A DNA stretch of 64,000 nucleotides from Polyangiaceae bacterium (GCA_029941785.1 JAPYTK010000005.1:1-64000), one strand, 5' to 3'. Counted from the stretch's first letter, positions 34,298-43,562 are shown. Numbers and translations are program-made. Notes: a model not told the origin generated them from the sequence alone.

Positions 34298-36820
34298 TCA
34301 AAACGGTGGCGGCGCGTCGTCATTTGCGGGGTCGGCTTTTCTTGATCCCGAGGACCTTCCCGTGGCCGTGGCGGTGGCCATCGCATCGACCTCGCGCGGT
34401 TCTTTGGGCTTCACGGGGTGGGCAGGCTCGCCGCCGCCCGCGCCGTCTCGGGCTGCTCCGGATGGCGACGCGCCGCCTGATCCGGACGGGCTGCGAATCG
34501 TTGCGGCCCCTCCTGTGTCTCCCGCACCACCTGCGCCACCTGCACCGTTGTCGGGTGGTTCGGCGTGCTCGGTTGGCTCCGTGCCCTTGAGGAATAGTTC
34601 GCTGATGGCGTCTTCTTGGTCGGCATACGCGAGTTTTCCCGTGGCTGGATCGATCGTTGCGCGCAACAGGCCAGGCGGCACCTTGGATGGGCCGGGGGCA
34701 AAGCGCAACTGGGCTTCCTTCATCAGGCGCACAAACGCGGGCAGCGCGGCCGTAGCGCCCGACTCTCTACGTCCGAGCGACTTGTTGTCATCGAAACCTG
34801 TCCACACCACGCAGGTGACTCGGTTGGAGTAGCCAGCGAACCACGCGTCGCGAGCCTCGTTCGATGTGCCGGTCTTGCCAGCCACCCGCGGTCCGAGAAT
34901 TCGGGCTCGGCGCCCCGTGCCGTATTGGACGACAGAGCGGAGCAAGCTCGTCATCAAGTAGGCTTCTGCGGGTTCCATCACCCGTCGAGGAGGTGCGCGT
35001 CGTGGCCACGGGATCTCCTTACCACCGGGCCCCGTCACGCGCCGGATCAATCGAGGTGCGACGTACTGGCCGCCTGCCGCCACGGTCGCGTAACTCGCGG
35101 CGAGTTCTCTTGGCGAACTCTCGTAGGCCCCCAAGGCCAAGGCATCGGTGGCACCGAGCTTGGATCGGATCCCCATGGATTGTGCCCAGGCGACGACTGA
35201 CTCGGGCCCGACTTGTCGCAAGGCCCACACGGCTGCCGCATTGTTGCTCTTGGCCACTGCGTCGCGCAATCGCAACGGTTTGACCGAGTCGGGATCGGCT
35301 TCGACCGCCTCCTTGTTGACGATGGTGGCAGCGGTGAGCCGCCGTGTGTGGATGCCGTAGCTGTAGACGAAGGTCTTGAAGGTGGAGCCTGTTTGTCGAC
35401 GTGCCGAACGCGTGCGGTCGAGGTGCCCTCGCAGCGCCTCGTAGCTACCCACCAAGGCGAGGATGTCGCGCTGCTCGTTGTCGATGGCCACCAATGCGCT
35501 CTGGGGGCCGAGTTCGAGCCGGAACCGGTGGGGCACTCCATCGGGCGAGACGTCCCGCTGCTGAACCGCGCTGACTCGCAGGACCCGACCTTTTTGCGCG
35601 AAGCGGCTTGGCGGCAATCCTCGTGGATTGTACCGGCGCGTGATCTCGACCCGGCCGCTGGCTCGGCCGACCTGCACGAGTAGCTCTGCGCGCGCGTCAT
35701 CTGAGCCTGTGACGACGGCGTGGTACATCCGATGACCGCTTGCGCTCGGCGTTCCCTCAAACGGCGTGAGCCTCCCCTTCTTGCGGCGCTTGAGCGGTGG
35801 CGTCAGACCGTGCCGCTTGGCGTAGGCGTCGAGATTGGCCCGCACCGCTTTTCTGGCGGCTGCTTGCAAGGTGGGGTCGATCGTCGTCTCGATCGTGTAG
35901 CCGCCGCGGTTGGCGTTCGACCCGACTTCTTGGCGCAAGGCCCGCCTCACCTCCGAGACGACCTCCGGCGCGAGTTCGGATAGCGATTCGGTCGCCGTGG
36001 CGAGGATCAGCGGTGAGGCTTTGGCTCGGGCGACATCGTTGGCCGACATGAAACCCTTCAGCGCCACTTGATCCAAGATCCTGTTGCGCCGCCGCAAACA
36101 ACGCTCGAAATTGACCCGTGGCGAAAAGATTCCCGGCCCCTTGGGAAGACTCGCCAGCGTCGCGCTCTCGGCCAAGTCGAGCGAGCCCACGGTCTTTCCA
36201 AAGTAGTAGCGACTGGCCTCCTCGATTCCGTAGCGGCCATGCCCCAGGTAAATGTGATTGAGGTAAAGCTCAAGGATTTCGTCCTTGCTCAGCTCCTGTT
36301 CAATGCGACGGGCGAGCAGCAACTCCCGGGCTTTGCGTTCGAAGGTGCGCTCGTGAGACAAGAGCACGTTCTTGACGACCTGTTGGGTTATCGTACTACC
36401 ACCTTGCCTTGCGCTGCCCGACCGAAGGTTGACCCACAGCGCGCGCAGCATGCCCAAGTAGTCGAGGCCTTCATGTTGATAAAAACTCGCATCCTCCGCG
36501 GCCAACATGGCGACCTTGACGACCTTGGGGATGGCCTCGATCGGGACCACGGTTCTGCGTTCGACGAAGACCTCGGCGAGCAGGCTTCCGTCTCGTGCCT
36601 CAATGCGGGTAACTTGTGGCGGATCGTAGTGTTTTAGCTCCTTCGTGGACGGCAATCCCGCCTCGTAGCTCCGCAAGATCAGCCACAATGTGATCGCGCC
36701 GAGGACGCCGAGCAGAACGGCGAGACGGCCCGCTCGCTTGATCCAAACCATGATGACGCTTCCGAGGGATCGGCTCGTTCCGGAAGGTTCACTGCTTCGC
36801 TCGTCGTGATCGTCGGGCAT
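34298..36820 (-). CDS. Class A penicillin-binding protein (PBP1A type)
   Basis: An 840-residue bifunctional peptidoglycan synthase. One N-terminal membrane helix, then a glycosyltransferase 51 domain with EDASFYQHEGLD (about 109), GGSTITQQ and IYLGHGRYGIEEAS, then a transpeptidase domain with GSTFKTF (SxxK), KSNNAA (SxN) and GKTGTSNEARDAWFAGY (KTGT). The last 110 residues are a low-complexity Gly/Ala/Pro tail (NGAGGAGGAGDTGG) that is not part of the core fold. It polymerises lipid II and cross-links stems in the periplasm. It lies between two kinases; a regulatory link is plausible but unproved. ATG 36820. Confidence 0.9.
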   Translation of the reverse strand: MPDDHDERSSEPSGTSRSLGSVIMVWIKRAGRLAVLLGVLGAITLWLILRSYEAGLPSTKELKHYDPPQVTRIEARDGSLLAEVFVERRTVVPIEAIPKVVKVAMLAAEDASFYQHEGLDYLGMLRALWVNLRSGSARQGGSTITQQVVKNVLLSHERTFERKARELLLARRIEQELSKDEILELYLNHIYLGHGRYGIEEASRYYFGKTVGSLDLAESATLASLPKGPGIFSPRVNFERCLRRRNRILDQVALKGFMSANDVARAKASPLILATATESLSELAPEVVSEVRRALRQEVGSNANRGGYTIETTIDPTLQAAARKAVRANLDAYAKRHGLTPPLKRRKKGRLTPFEGTPSASGHRMYHAVVTGSDDARAELLVQVGRASGRVEITRRYNPRGLPPSRFAQKGRVLRVSAVQQRDVSPDGVPHRFRLELGPQSALVAIDNEQRDILALVGSYEALRGHLDRTRSARRQTGSTFKTFVYSYGIHTRRLTAATIVNKEAVEADPDSVKPLRLRDAVAKSNNAAAVWALRQVGPESVVAWAQSMGIRSKLGATDALALGAYESSPRELAASYATVAAGGQYVAPRLIRRVTGPGGKEIPWPRRAPPRRVMEPAEAYLMTSLLRSVVQYGTGRRARILGPRVAGKTGTSNEARDAWFAGYSNRVTCVVWTGFDDNKSLGRRESGATAALPAFVRLMKEAQLRFAPGPSKVPPGLLRATIDPATGKLAYADQEDAISELFLKGTEPTEHAEPPDNGAGGAGGAGDTGGAATIRSPSGSGGASPSGAARDGAGGGEPAHPVKPKEPREVDAMATATATGRSSGSRKADPANDDAPPPF

Positions 36821-36879
36821 GCCTGAATATCAAAACGCGGAACGGGCGCTCGGCCTTCCCGCGCGAGGAAACCTGATCC

Positions 36880-37977
36880 TTAGATCACCCGCATGATGAG
36901 CACCGCGAGCAGTGCGCCTGCGAGCATGCACAGGATTCCGATGAGGACTATGACGCCGACGTTGGATTGCGATTGCAACCGTGCACTCGCGGCACCCGAC
37001 TGTTGAGCGCCTGGAGCATTGGCAGCCGTCGTCGCTTTGCTTGGCGTCGGAATGGGGGGCATGACCACTCCGGCGGTGGCAAGAGTACGGGACATGTCGT
37101 CGGTCGGCGCGTAAGGGCGCAAGGCCGCGGCGAACTCGGCTGCCGAGGCGTAGCGCTGGCCGGGATCCTTCTCGAGCGCCTTGGCGATGACCGTACCTAA
37201 GCCGGCGGGGAAGCGTTTGTCCGGGATTCGCTCGTCGAGCGGGATGGGTGCTTGCATGACGTGCAGTTGGACGAACTCCATCGACGAACGCGCATTGAAC
37301 GGCAGTTTGCCCGTGAGCGCCTCGTACAGAATGGTGGCCAAGGAGTAGATGTCGCTGCGCGCGTCGAGTTCCTTGCCTTGGGCCTGCTCGGGCGACATGA
37401 ACTCGGGCGTGCCGAAGACCATGCCTTCTTGCGTGAGCATCACCGAGCCGGGGCGAAGCTCTCGCTCTGTGACCTTGGCCAAGCCGAAGTCGAGCACTTT
37501 TGCGTAATCGGTGAGGCCGGCGCTATTGGTCAGGAAGATATTCTCAGGCTTGAGGTCGCGGTGCACGATGCCGAGTTCGTGAGCCTCTTGGAGTGCTCCG
37601 CACACTTGCACCAACACGGGAATCGCTCGCGCGATAGGCAGCGGTCCGCCCCGTCGGACCGTTTGGTGGAGGTTCTTCCCCTCGAGGTATTCCATGACGA
37701 TGTAAAGCTCGCCTTCCTCGAGCTCGCCATACATCATGACCTTGACCGTGTTCGGGTGACTCAGGTGGCTCATCGCGCGGGCTTCCCGCCGGAAACGCGA
37801 CACCAGGTCTTTTCGGTCCTTGAGTTTCGTATGGAGGATCTTCACCGCTACCATACGGTTCATCTCGGGCTGGGCGGCCTTGTAAACAGCGCCCATTCCC
37901 CCCGTACCGATCTTCTTGAGAATCTTGAACTGTCCATCCAAGATCTCACGCCCTATGAATTTGTCTTGTGGCGGCAT
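36880..37977 (-). CDS. Transmembrane Ser/Thr protein kinase (Pkn type)
   Basis: A 365-residue kinase starting at ATG 37977 (MPPQDKFIG). All core motifs are present: GTGGMGAVY, VAVKIL, HRDLKPENIF, DFGLA and GTPEFMSPEQAQGK. A Pro/Ala/Gln-rich linker precedes one C-terminal helix (VGVIVLIGILCMLAGALLAVLIM) that nearly ends the protein, so there is no periplasmic sensor. It probably phosphorylates soluble or membrane partners. It diverges from the YfiH-type gene with a 24-bp inverted repeat between the starts, and from the downstream phosphatase gene on the other strand. Confidence 0.88.
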   Translation of the reverse strand: MPPQDKFIGREILDGQFKILKKIGTGGMGAVYKAAQPEMNRMVAVKILHTKLKDRKDLVSRFRREARAMSHLSHPNTVKVMMYGELEEGELYIVMEYLEGKNLHQTVRRGGPLPIARAIPVLVQVCGALQEAHELGIVHRDLKPENIFLTNSAGLTDYAKVLDFGLAKVTERELRPGSVMLTQEGMVFGTPEFMSPEQAQGKELDARSDIYSLATILYEALTGKLPFNARSSMEFVQLHVMQAPIPLDERIPDKRFPAGLGTVIAKALEKDPGQRYASAAEFAAALRPYAPTDDMSRTLATAGVVMPPIPTPSKATTAANAPGAQQSGAASARLQSQSNVGVIVLIGILCMLAGALLAVLIMRVI

Positions 37978-37996
37978 GACTCGTTCGCGGCGACCG

Positions 37997-38020
37997 TACC
38001 ATGCGCATCGTCGCATGGTA
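37997..38020. promoter_or_regulatory. 9+9 bp perfect inverted repeat, candidate operator
   Basis: TACCATGCG, six bases, CGCATGGTA is a perfect inverted repeat located between the divergent kinase start (37977) and the YfiH-type gene (38052). Its right arm overlaps an extended -10 element (see next). A dimeric regulator bound here could control both genes. Confidence 0.55.
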
Positions 38021-38024
38021 TACA
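38016..38024 (+). promoter_or_regulatory. Extended -10 element for the YfiH-type gene
   Basis: TG, one base, TATACA matches the extended -10 form TGnTATAAT with one mismatch; no -35 is needed. The start would be near 38031, about 21 bases before ATG 38052, which has AGGAG in its leader. The element overlaps the inverted repeat at 37997-38020. Confidence 0.45.
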
Positions 38025-38051
38025 GCCGCCGTGGATTCTTCTCAGGAGCCG

Positions 38052-38807
38052 ATGGCCCTGTACAGCTCGAAGCTGACGAGCGCGGGGTTCAACCATGCGT
38101 TTTTCACGCGTTATGGCGGGATCAGCGAGCCTCCTTTCGATTCACTCAATTTCTCCTTGGCGACGGGTGACGCACCCGCTGCAGTACAGGAAAACATGCG
38201 GCGTGCGGGGGGGGTGCTCGGCGTCCCTGCGGAGAAGATCTACTTATTGAATCAGGTCCACGGCGTGCAGGCCCAACAAGTGCACGGTGACGACCCTCGT
38301 GAAGAGATGCTTCGGCGCGACGGCGACATCGTGTTTTCGGCGGATAGCTCACTGGCTTGTGGCACTCGGACAGCCGATTGTGGCCCGTTGCTGTTCGCGG
38401 ATCCTCGATCGGGGCTGGTTGCTGCGGCCCACGCGGGCTGGCGGGGGACGGTCGCCGGAGTGGTCGCTGCGACGGTGGAGGCGGTGGCGCGACTTGGGGT
38501 CCGCCCCGAGGAACTCATCGTTGCTATTGGTCCGATGATCGAGCGGTGCTGTTTCGAGGTGGGGGAGGAAGTGGCTCAGACGATCGCGGCAGCGGGAGCG
38601 GCGGGAGCGAGCGTTATCGATCGCAGCCAGGCCAAACCGCATGTCGACTTGAGGGCAGTGCTCGTCGCCCAATTGAGGACTTTGGAGGTGACCAATATTG
38701 TTCACGTTGCTGGATGCACTCAGTGCCGGCCGGATATTTTTCACTCCTATCGGCGAGACGGGAAGGTTGGGGGGAGAATGTTGTCCGCCATTGTGCCGCG
38801 GGCTTGA
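38052..38807 (+). CDS. pgeF: YfiH/PgeF-family purine nucleoside phosphorylase-polyphenol oxidase fold protein
   Basis: About 251 residues. Motifs NQVHGVQ (metal His), TADCGPLLFAD and AAHAGWRGTV identify the YfiH laccase-domain family; members act on purine nucleosides or, in E. coli PgeF, remove L-Ser misincorporated in peptidoglycan stem precursors. Placed beside a PBP gene, the peptidoglycan-editing role is attractive but unproved. Start 38052 (MALYSSKL) is chosen for AGGAG six bases upstream; GTG 38031 and ATG 38001 are in frame. The end includes the family motif CTQCRPDIFHSYRRDG. Confidence 0.85.
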   Translation: MALYSSKLTSAGFNHAFFTRYGGISEPPFDSLNFSLATGDAPAAVQENMRRAGGVLGVPAEKIYLLNQVHGVQAQQVHGDDPREEMLRRDGDIVFSADSSLACGTRTADCGPLLFADPRSGLVAAAHAGWRGTVAGVVAATVEAVARLGVRPEELIVAIGPMIERCCFEVGEEVAQTIAAAGAAGASVIDRSQAKPHVDLRAVLVAQLRTLEVTNIVHVAGCTQCRPDIFHSYRRDGKVGGRMLSAIVPRA

Positions 38808-38857
38808 TGTGAGTGGGTCGGAGAAGGTCATGGCTTGAGGGCCGTCGGCCGTATAGG

Positions 38858-40588
38858 ATGGTTGTCTTGATGGTCGCCTCGGAGGAGATTCAGTTTTTCG
38901 CAGCCACTGACGTCGGCAGGAAGCGAGAGCACAACGAAGACAATTTCCTCGTCGACAGTGAGCTGCGGCTCTTTGTCGTGGCGGATGGAATGGGTGGGCA
39001 TGCGGCCGGTGAAGTGGCGAGCGCCATGGCCGTGCGCACGATGCACCAGGTCGTCAACGAACAGCGTGACGAATTGACAGAAGCGCTAGAGGATTCTTCT
39101 GGCGCGAGCACGGTGCTGGAAATTCTCAAACGCGGCGTGCAGACGGCTTCTCGAAAGGTCTTTGCGGCTGCGCAGCGGGATACGAGCAAGCGTGGAATGG
39201 GCACCACGATGAGCGTGCTGTTGCTCGCTTCTCAGCACGGCTACATCGCGCACGTTGGCGATAGTCGTGTGTACCTCTTGCGCAAGTTGAGCATGCAGCA
39301 GCTGACCGACGATCACACCGTCGCGAACGAACTCTTGCGTCTCGGAATGATCACTGAGGCGGATCTCGACCGGGTCCCCAAGAAGAACTCAATCACTCGG
39401 GCCGTGGGGGTGTACGAGCACGTCGAGGTCGATACTCTCACGGTTGACGTGCTGCCGGGCGACCAATTCGTTTTGGCTTCGGATGGCTTGACGGGCTATC
39501 TCGACGAGACGGACACGAGCTTGTTCGACTTCACGGGCGAGCAGGACGGCGAGAAAGCGGTGAGCGAGCTTATCGCTTTCGCGAACGATTGTGGTGGCAA
39601 GGACAACGTGACCGCCGTGCTGGTTCGCGTGGGCGGAGAGGTCGAAAATCAGCGGGCGATGCGGATCGCGATGACTCACATTGCCATGCAAAATACATCC
39701 CTGTTCACCAAGCTCAGCGAACGTGAGCGACTGCACGTCCTACAGATCGCGACCTGCACTCATTTCGCGGCCGGCGAGGTCGTTGTGAGGAAAGGGGACA
39801 TTGGCAATGACATGTTCGTCACCGTCGATGGCAAGCTGCGCGCCTCGATCGATGGTACCGAACTTCGCATTTTTCAGCCTGGCGATCATTTTGGCGAGAT
39901 GGCGCTATTGGGGGAGCAGCCGCGTGCAGCGACGGTGACCGCGGTTGACGCCAGTGACGTGCTCGTGATTCGTCGAGATCGTTTCTTCGAACTCATCCGT
40001 GGCGACGCGCACCTTGCGGTCAAACTGTTGTGGCAGTTTCTCGCCGTGCTCTCTCAACGACTCGCCCAAACGTCGCACGATCTGCGCGATGCGCGAGCGG
40101 ATGGGCCCGGACCTGGCACGACGGCACCACCGACGACAGATGATCCCTTCTCCGCACCTGGTCGCGAGGCATTGGAGACGATCCGCTATGCGGCCCTGCA
40201 GAGCGAGATTGACAAACCGGTCTCGCCGACCGTCGAGTCGAGTGCAGGAGCTGCGCCTTCGTCAGCTCCGACTGGCGGTGCGGCACCGCCGATTGGTAAG
40301 CGTCGAGCCGAGGCATCGTCGAGTCGCCGAAGTGCGAGCCGCAAGACCGTTCCGGCAAACGAGCGACGAGCAGCTCTGGCGAAGTCTTCTGAGACCGTTC
40401 CCATTCGAAAGAACCGCGAGCGCCGGACACGTGAGACCGGGAAGCGGACCGGTGCCGTCGAGCAGGATGACCTGAAGGCGACTCGTCGTCGGGTCTCAAA
40501 CGAAGAGCTACCGGACGAACTCGATGAGCTGCGGGCGAACTACAAGAAGCGCCTGGAAGAATCGCGAAGTAAGCGCAAAGATTCATGA
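38858..40588 (+). CDS. PP2C phosphatase fused to a cyclic-nucleotide-binding domain
   Basis: A 576-residue protein. The PP2C part has KREHNEDNF, VADGMGGHAAGE, GMGTTMSV, HVGDSRVYLL and GGKDNVTAVLV, with all metal Asp residues. A CAP-type cyclic-nucleotide-binding domain follows with FAAGEVVVRKGD, FQPGDHFGEMALLG and EQPRAATVTA, the phosphate-binding cassette. The last 150 residues are a basic, Ser/Arg-rich tail. It should remove phosphate from Ser/Thr, perhaps gated by cAMP or cGMP. It lies 50 bases after the YfiH-type gene and close to a Pkn kinase. ATG 38858 or 38870 may be used. Confidence 0.9.
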   Translation: MVVLMVASEEIQFFAATDVGRKREHNEDNFLVDSELRLFVVADGMGGHAAGEVASAMAVRTMHQVVNEQRDELTEALEDSSGASTVLEILKRGVQTASRKVFAAAQRDTSKRGMGTTMSVLLLASQHGYIAHVGDSRVYLLRKLSMQQLTDDHTVANELLRLGMITEADLDRVPKKNSITRAVGVYEHVEVDTLTVDVLPGDQFVLASDGLTGYLDETDTSLFDFTGEQDGEKAVSELIAFANDCGGKDNVTAVLVRVGGEVENQRAMRIAMTHIAMQNTSLFTKLSERERLHVLQIATCTHFAAGEVVVRKGDIGNDMFVTVDGKLRASIDGTELRIFQPGDHFGEMALLGEQPRAATVTAVDASDVLVIRRDRFFELIRGDAHLAVKLLWQFLAVLSQRLAQTSHDLRDARADGPGPGTTAPPTTDDPFSAPGREALETIRYAALQSEIDKPVSPTVESSAGAAPSSAPTGGAAPPIGKRRAEASSSRRSASRKTVPANERRAALAKSSETVPIRKNRERRTRETGKRTGAVEQDDLKATRRRVSNEELPDELDELRANYKKRLEESRSKRKDS

Positions 40589-40592
40589 TTCA

Positions 40593-40615
40593 CACCAGCT
40601 CCTCTTGTGCTGGTG
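40593..40615 (+). terminator. Candidate hairpin terminator after the phosphatase gene
   Basis: CACCAGC (40593-40599), nine-base loop, GCTGGTG (40609-40615) forms a perfect seven-pair stem four bases after the phosphatase stop; longer pairing is possible with a bulge. There is no T run, so efficiency is uncertain. Confidence 0.4.
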
Positions 40616-40665
40616 AACGTCTGATTGCGGCTTCGCACCCGATGCACTAGCTTGCCACCAGCCGA

Positions 40666-42165
40666 ATGCGACGCGTTTTCAGCAGCTTCATTTCTTTGGC
40701 GTTCCTTTTCGGGAGTACCAATGCCGCCGCGCAAGCGCAGGCACCAAAGCCCCGTGTCATGGTGGAGCCCGGTGAGGTCACCGACGTGATCGACGCCTTC
40801 GATGGCTCCGATCCTTTCGACGTGACGATTACTCTGGGTTTCAGCTATTTGGCGAAGCGTGCTCGAATCTTGAGAGAATCCTCCATCTACGCGCCGGGCC
40901 TGACGACCGGAGGGTACACCGCACGTCGCTTGAGCGTGGGGCAGTTCGTCGAGACGACATCGAAGCTTGAGCCGCGTGTCGATCTCGGTCTGTTTCGCGA
41001 TTTGGCTCTCTACACGCGCGTGCCCGTGATTCTCGATAACGCGCGTCGCATCGACGAGCCCGACGGTGGCAGCAACGCGGCCGCGCTCGCCGGCGCACCA
41101 GGTCAACCCGCGCTCTTCGGATTGCCTTTCGAGTCTCCGGATCGCAGTGGACTCGAGTACCTTGCCGTCGGGTTTGAACTCGGGGTGTTCAACCAAGCGC
41201 GCGACCAGACCAAGCCGACGTGGATGTTTGGCGCGGAGACGCGCATCAGCATTGGCGAGCCGATGCACGCCTGCAATGCCAAGGCCAATCCGCAGTGCGC
41301 CCATCCGGGCGATATCAACCGCGACGGAAAATTTAGCGAGGATGTCACGAGTAGCACCGGATTGGCGTTGGAGAGCAACGCCATCGGCGAGCGCGATGCG
41401 GGCGTGACGCGAGGGACGATTGGCCTCGAGGTTCACTCCTTGATGTCGAAGCGCATCAAGTACATCGAGCCTTACGGTGGATTCTCCGCGCTGGTCGAGT
41501 TTCAGCAGAACGACAGCGATTACGGCGCGACCGACTTTCAGGGTGCGCTCGTGAACCACCCTCCCCTCGTCGGCAAAGTGACTTTGGGGATGATGATCAT
41601 TCCTTGGGAGAATCGCGAACGATTTGGGCGGCTCACTTTGGATTTCCGTTTCGATGGTTCCTACCACTCCGAAGGCCGCGACTACTCCGAGCTCTTCGAT
41701 GCGCTCGGTTCGAGTTCCGAAGCGACGCTTCGCGCACCCAAGTGGGCCCGTTTCACGGGTAACCCGGACTGCGACGTGAATGGCAGCGCCGATTGTCCGC
41801 GCTCGATCGTCGACCTTGGTTCCGAGAAAACGTACTTTACCGGTTTGAGCGTCACCGAGGCTTTTGGAAGCTATCGCGCCGCGGGAGCCGCGACGTGGCG
41901 GGCGAGCGAGCACTTCAAGCTCAACGCGGGGGTCGCACTCAACTTCGACCAAGCACACGGCATCTCGCATGATCAGCCCTGCAACCCGAACTTCAAAGAC
42001 GATCTGGGTAACAGCGGACCGTGTCATTCGGGAACGCTGACGCGAACCGCGACCGGCATACCCAACCCGGGTTACCGGCCGACGATCAACGCGGTCGGGC
42101 GACGTTTTTACGTCGACGAGAGCATGACCTTTGAGGTCTTCGCTCGTGGCGCGGTGATGTTCTAG
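40666..42165 (+). CDS. Outer-membrane beta-barrel-like protein, unknown
   Basis: A 499-residue exported protein with a signal peptide ending NAAAQAQA and no lipobox. Alternating hydrophobic strands (FDVTITLGFSYLAKRA, VDLGLFRDLALYTRVPV, IKYIEPYGGFSALVEF, RLTLDFRFDGSYHSE) and a C-terminal Phe (FEVFARGAVMF) are typical of outer-membrane barrels. A Cys-rich loop (HACNAKANPQCAHPGDINRDGKF) with an Asp-rich DINRDG stretch could bind Ca2+. No family name is certain. TAGTG overlap with the next gene suggests coupled translation. Confidence 0.65.
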   Translation: MRRVFSSFISLAFLFGSTNAAAQAQAPKPRVMVEPGEVTDVIDAFDGSDPFDVTITLGFSYLAKRARILRESSIYAPGLTTGGYTARRLSVGQFVETTSKLEPRVDLGLFRDLALYTRVPVILDNARRIDEPDGGSNAAALAGAPGQPALFGLPFESPDRSGLEYLAVGFELGVFNQARDQTKPTWMFGAETRISIGEPMHACNAKANPQCAHPGDINRDGKFSEDVTSSTGLALESNAIGERDAGVTRGTIGLEVHSLMSKRIKYIEPYGGFSALVEFQQNDSDYGATDFQGALVNHPPLVGKVTLGMMIIPWENRERFGRLTLDFRFDGSYHSEGRDYSELFDALGSSSEATLRAPKWARFTGNPDCDVNGSADCPRSIVDLGSEKTYFTGLSVTEAFGSYRAAGAATWRASEHFKLNAGVALNFDQAHGISHDQPCNPNFKDDLGNSGPCHSGTLTRTATGIPNPGYRPTINAVGRRFYVDESMTFEVFARGAVMF

Positions 42166-43562
42166 TGTTTTGCCTGTGGCGGCCGGCGCGGTTTTGGGCG
42201 CTGGCCGTGTGCGGCGTGTTCGCGCATCAAGGTGAGGCCTTGGCGGCGGACGGGAAGCGGGGCGAGGCGAGGCCGGCTGTCGCATCGGGTCAAGCATCAC
42301 GCGTTTCGGCGTCCCCGACGGCGAGTCGGCGCCGCCTTGGCATAACGGCTACCCGAGTGACGGCAAACGATGCGCGGCTGCGTCGGTGGGCAAGGCAGGT
42401 CGACACGGTGTTGTCCGAAACAGCCGAGGACCTAGGCTTGGTCGTGGAGCTGGCGCCGGCGATGGGTGGCGAGGGCCAAGCGTCTTTGCGTCGACGCGCC
42501 CTCGACGAAGAACGATGGCTTCTCGTGCCGTCATTCGTTCGCGTCAAGAACGGAAGCAAGGAGAGCGTCGAGCTTCGCTTGCGGGTGGTCGTTCCCGGCG
42601 AGCATTACGTCCGTGTGCGCAGCGAGCGATTCAAGTTCCCTGATTTGCAGGTTCGCGCGGTGGTGGCTTTGCGTGACTTGCTTCGTCCGCGCCGTCAGAC
42701 CGGGTTGCTCCGCCCGTCTCCCAGGCGCGCCGGGCTGCAGCCTCGGTCGACTGGGAAGAGCGCGGGTCGGTCGGTTCTCGCGACGACTGCCACTTTGTAC
42801 GGTGGTTTCATCGGCTATTCGCTCCAGCGCGTCAGCGGGTCGGAGGACCCGCGGCTCCTTTATCCCTTGATGGCGGTGGGCTCTGGCCTCGGCTTGGGTG
42901 TGGCGACACTCGTGACGGACGAATGGGACGTTGGCGTGGGATCGGCTTGGTACCTATCTGGAGGCGCCTGGTGGCCGGCGATAGCCGGTCACTTGATCTA
43001 CCAGGGGCGGTTCGGGCACCAGGGATCGTCCAACGGAGCGGAGGCGTGGCGTTTTGGCCTCATCGCTTCGGTTAGCGGTGTGGGTTTGTCGAGCATGGGT
43101 TTGCTCGCTCGACCCATGACAGAGGGGGCTGCTCTCATGGCGAACTCGGCAGGCGGCTTGGGCTTAGTCACTGGCGGGCTCATCGACCTTGGCCTGCGCG
43201 GAGACGTGAGCGAGGTGCCGCTCGCTGGAATGGGTTACGGGGCGATGGCAGGTTGGCTGTTGGGTTCGACGGCCGCCATCCATATTCGCCCGTCGACTGG
43301 CCGGATGACGGTGCTCGATCTCGGGATTGCGCTTGGTGGTTTGGTGGGCGCATCGGTGGCGAGTCCGCTCATTTTTGACGATCCGAATCCCACCAAGACG
43401 CGCGGATGGGTTGGGGCATGCGGCGGCGGTATGGTGCTCGGCGGCGCCACCGCGTGGCTTCTCACACGTGAATCGAAATCGGAATCCGAAGTCCTCGCCT
43501 ACTTGCCGGCACCGGCGTGGATGACCACCGGTCCGGGTCTGCAGTGGAGCGGTGCCTGGTAA
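42165..43562 (+). CDS. Membrane protein, unknown function
   Basis: A 465-residue protein with an N-terminal signal-like segment, a basic region (TASRRRLGITATRVTANDARLRRW) with an alpha/beta domain to about 190, and a C-terminal half with six to eight hydrophobic Gly-rich segments (TATLYGGFIGYSLQ, GLGLGVATLVTD, WLLGSTAAIHI, ASPLIF). These Gly-rich segments look like a beta-barrel or packed helices. It starts GTG 42165 overlapping the barrel gene's stop as TAGTG, and its end overlaps the RluA gene by 11 bases. The pair 40666/42165 probably works together in the envelope. Confidence 0.55.
   Translation: MFCLWRPARFWALAVCGVFAHQGEALAADGKRGEARPAVASGQASRVSASPTASRRRLGITATRVTANDARLRRWARQVDTVLSETAEDLGLVVELAPAMGGEGQASLRRRALDEERWLLVPSFVRVKNGSKESVELRLRVVVPGEHYVRVRSERFKFPDLQVRAVVALRDLLRPRRQTGLLRPSPRRAGLQPRSTGKSAGRSVLATTATLYGGFIGYSLQRVSGSEDPRLLYPLMAVGSGLGLGVATLVTDEWDVGVGSAWYLSGGAWWPAIAGHLIYQGRFGHQGSSNGAEAWRFGLIASVSGVGLSSMGLLARPMTEGAALMANSAGGLGLVTGGLIDLGLRGDVSEVPLAGMGYGAMAGWLLGSTAAIHIRPSTGRMTVLDLGIALGGLVGASVASPLIFDDPNPTKTRGWVGACGGGMVLGGATAWLLTRESKSESEVLAYLPAPAWMTTGPGLQWSGAW

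Noticed and set aside
40540-42300. 586-codon open frame on the minus strand opposite the barrel-like protein
   Set aside because: It is the mirror of a gene with a clear signal peptide and strand pattern; its translation is Arg/His-rich with no recognisable domain.
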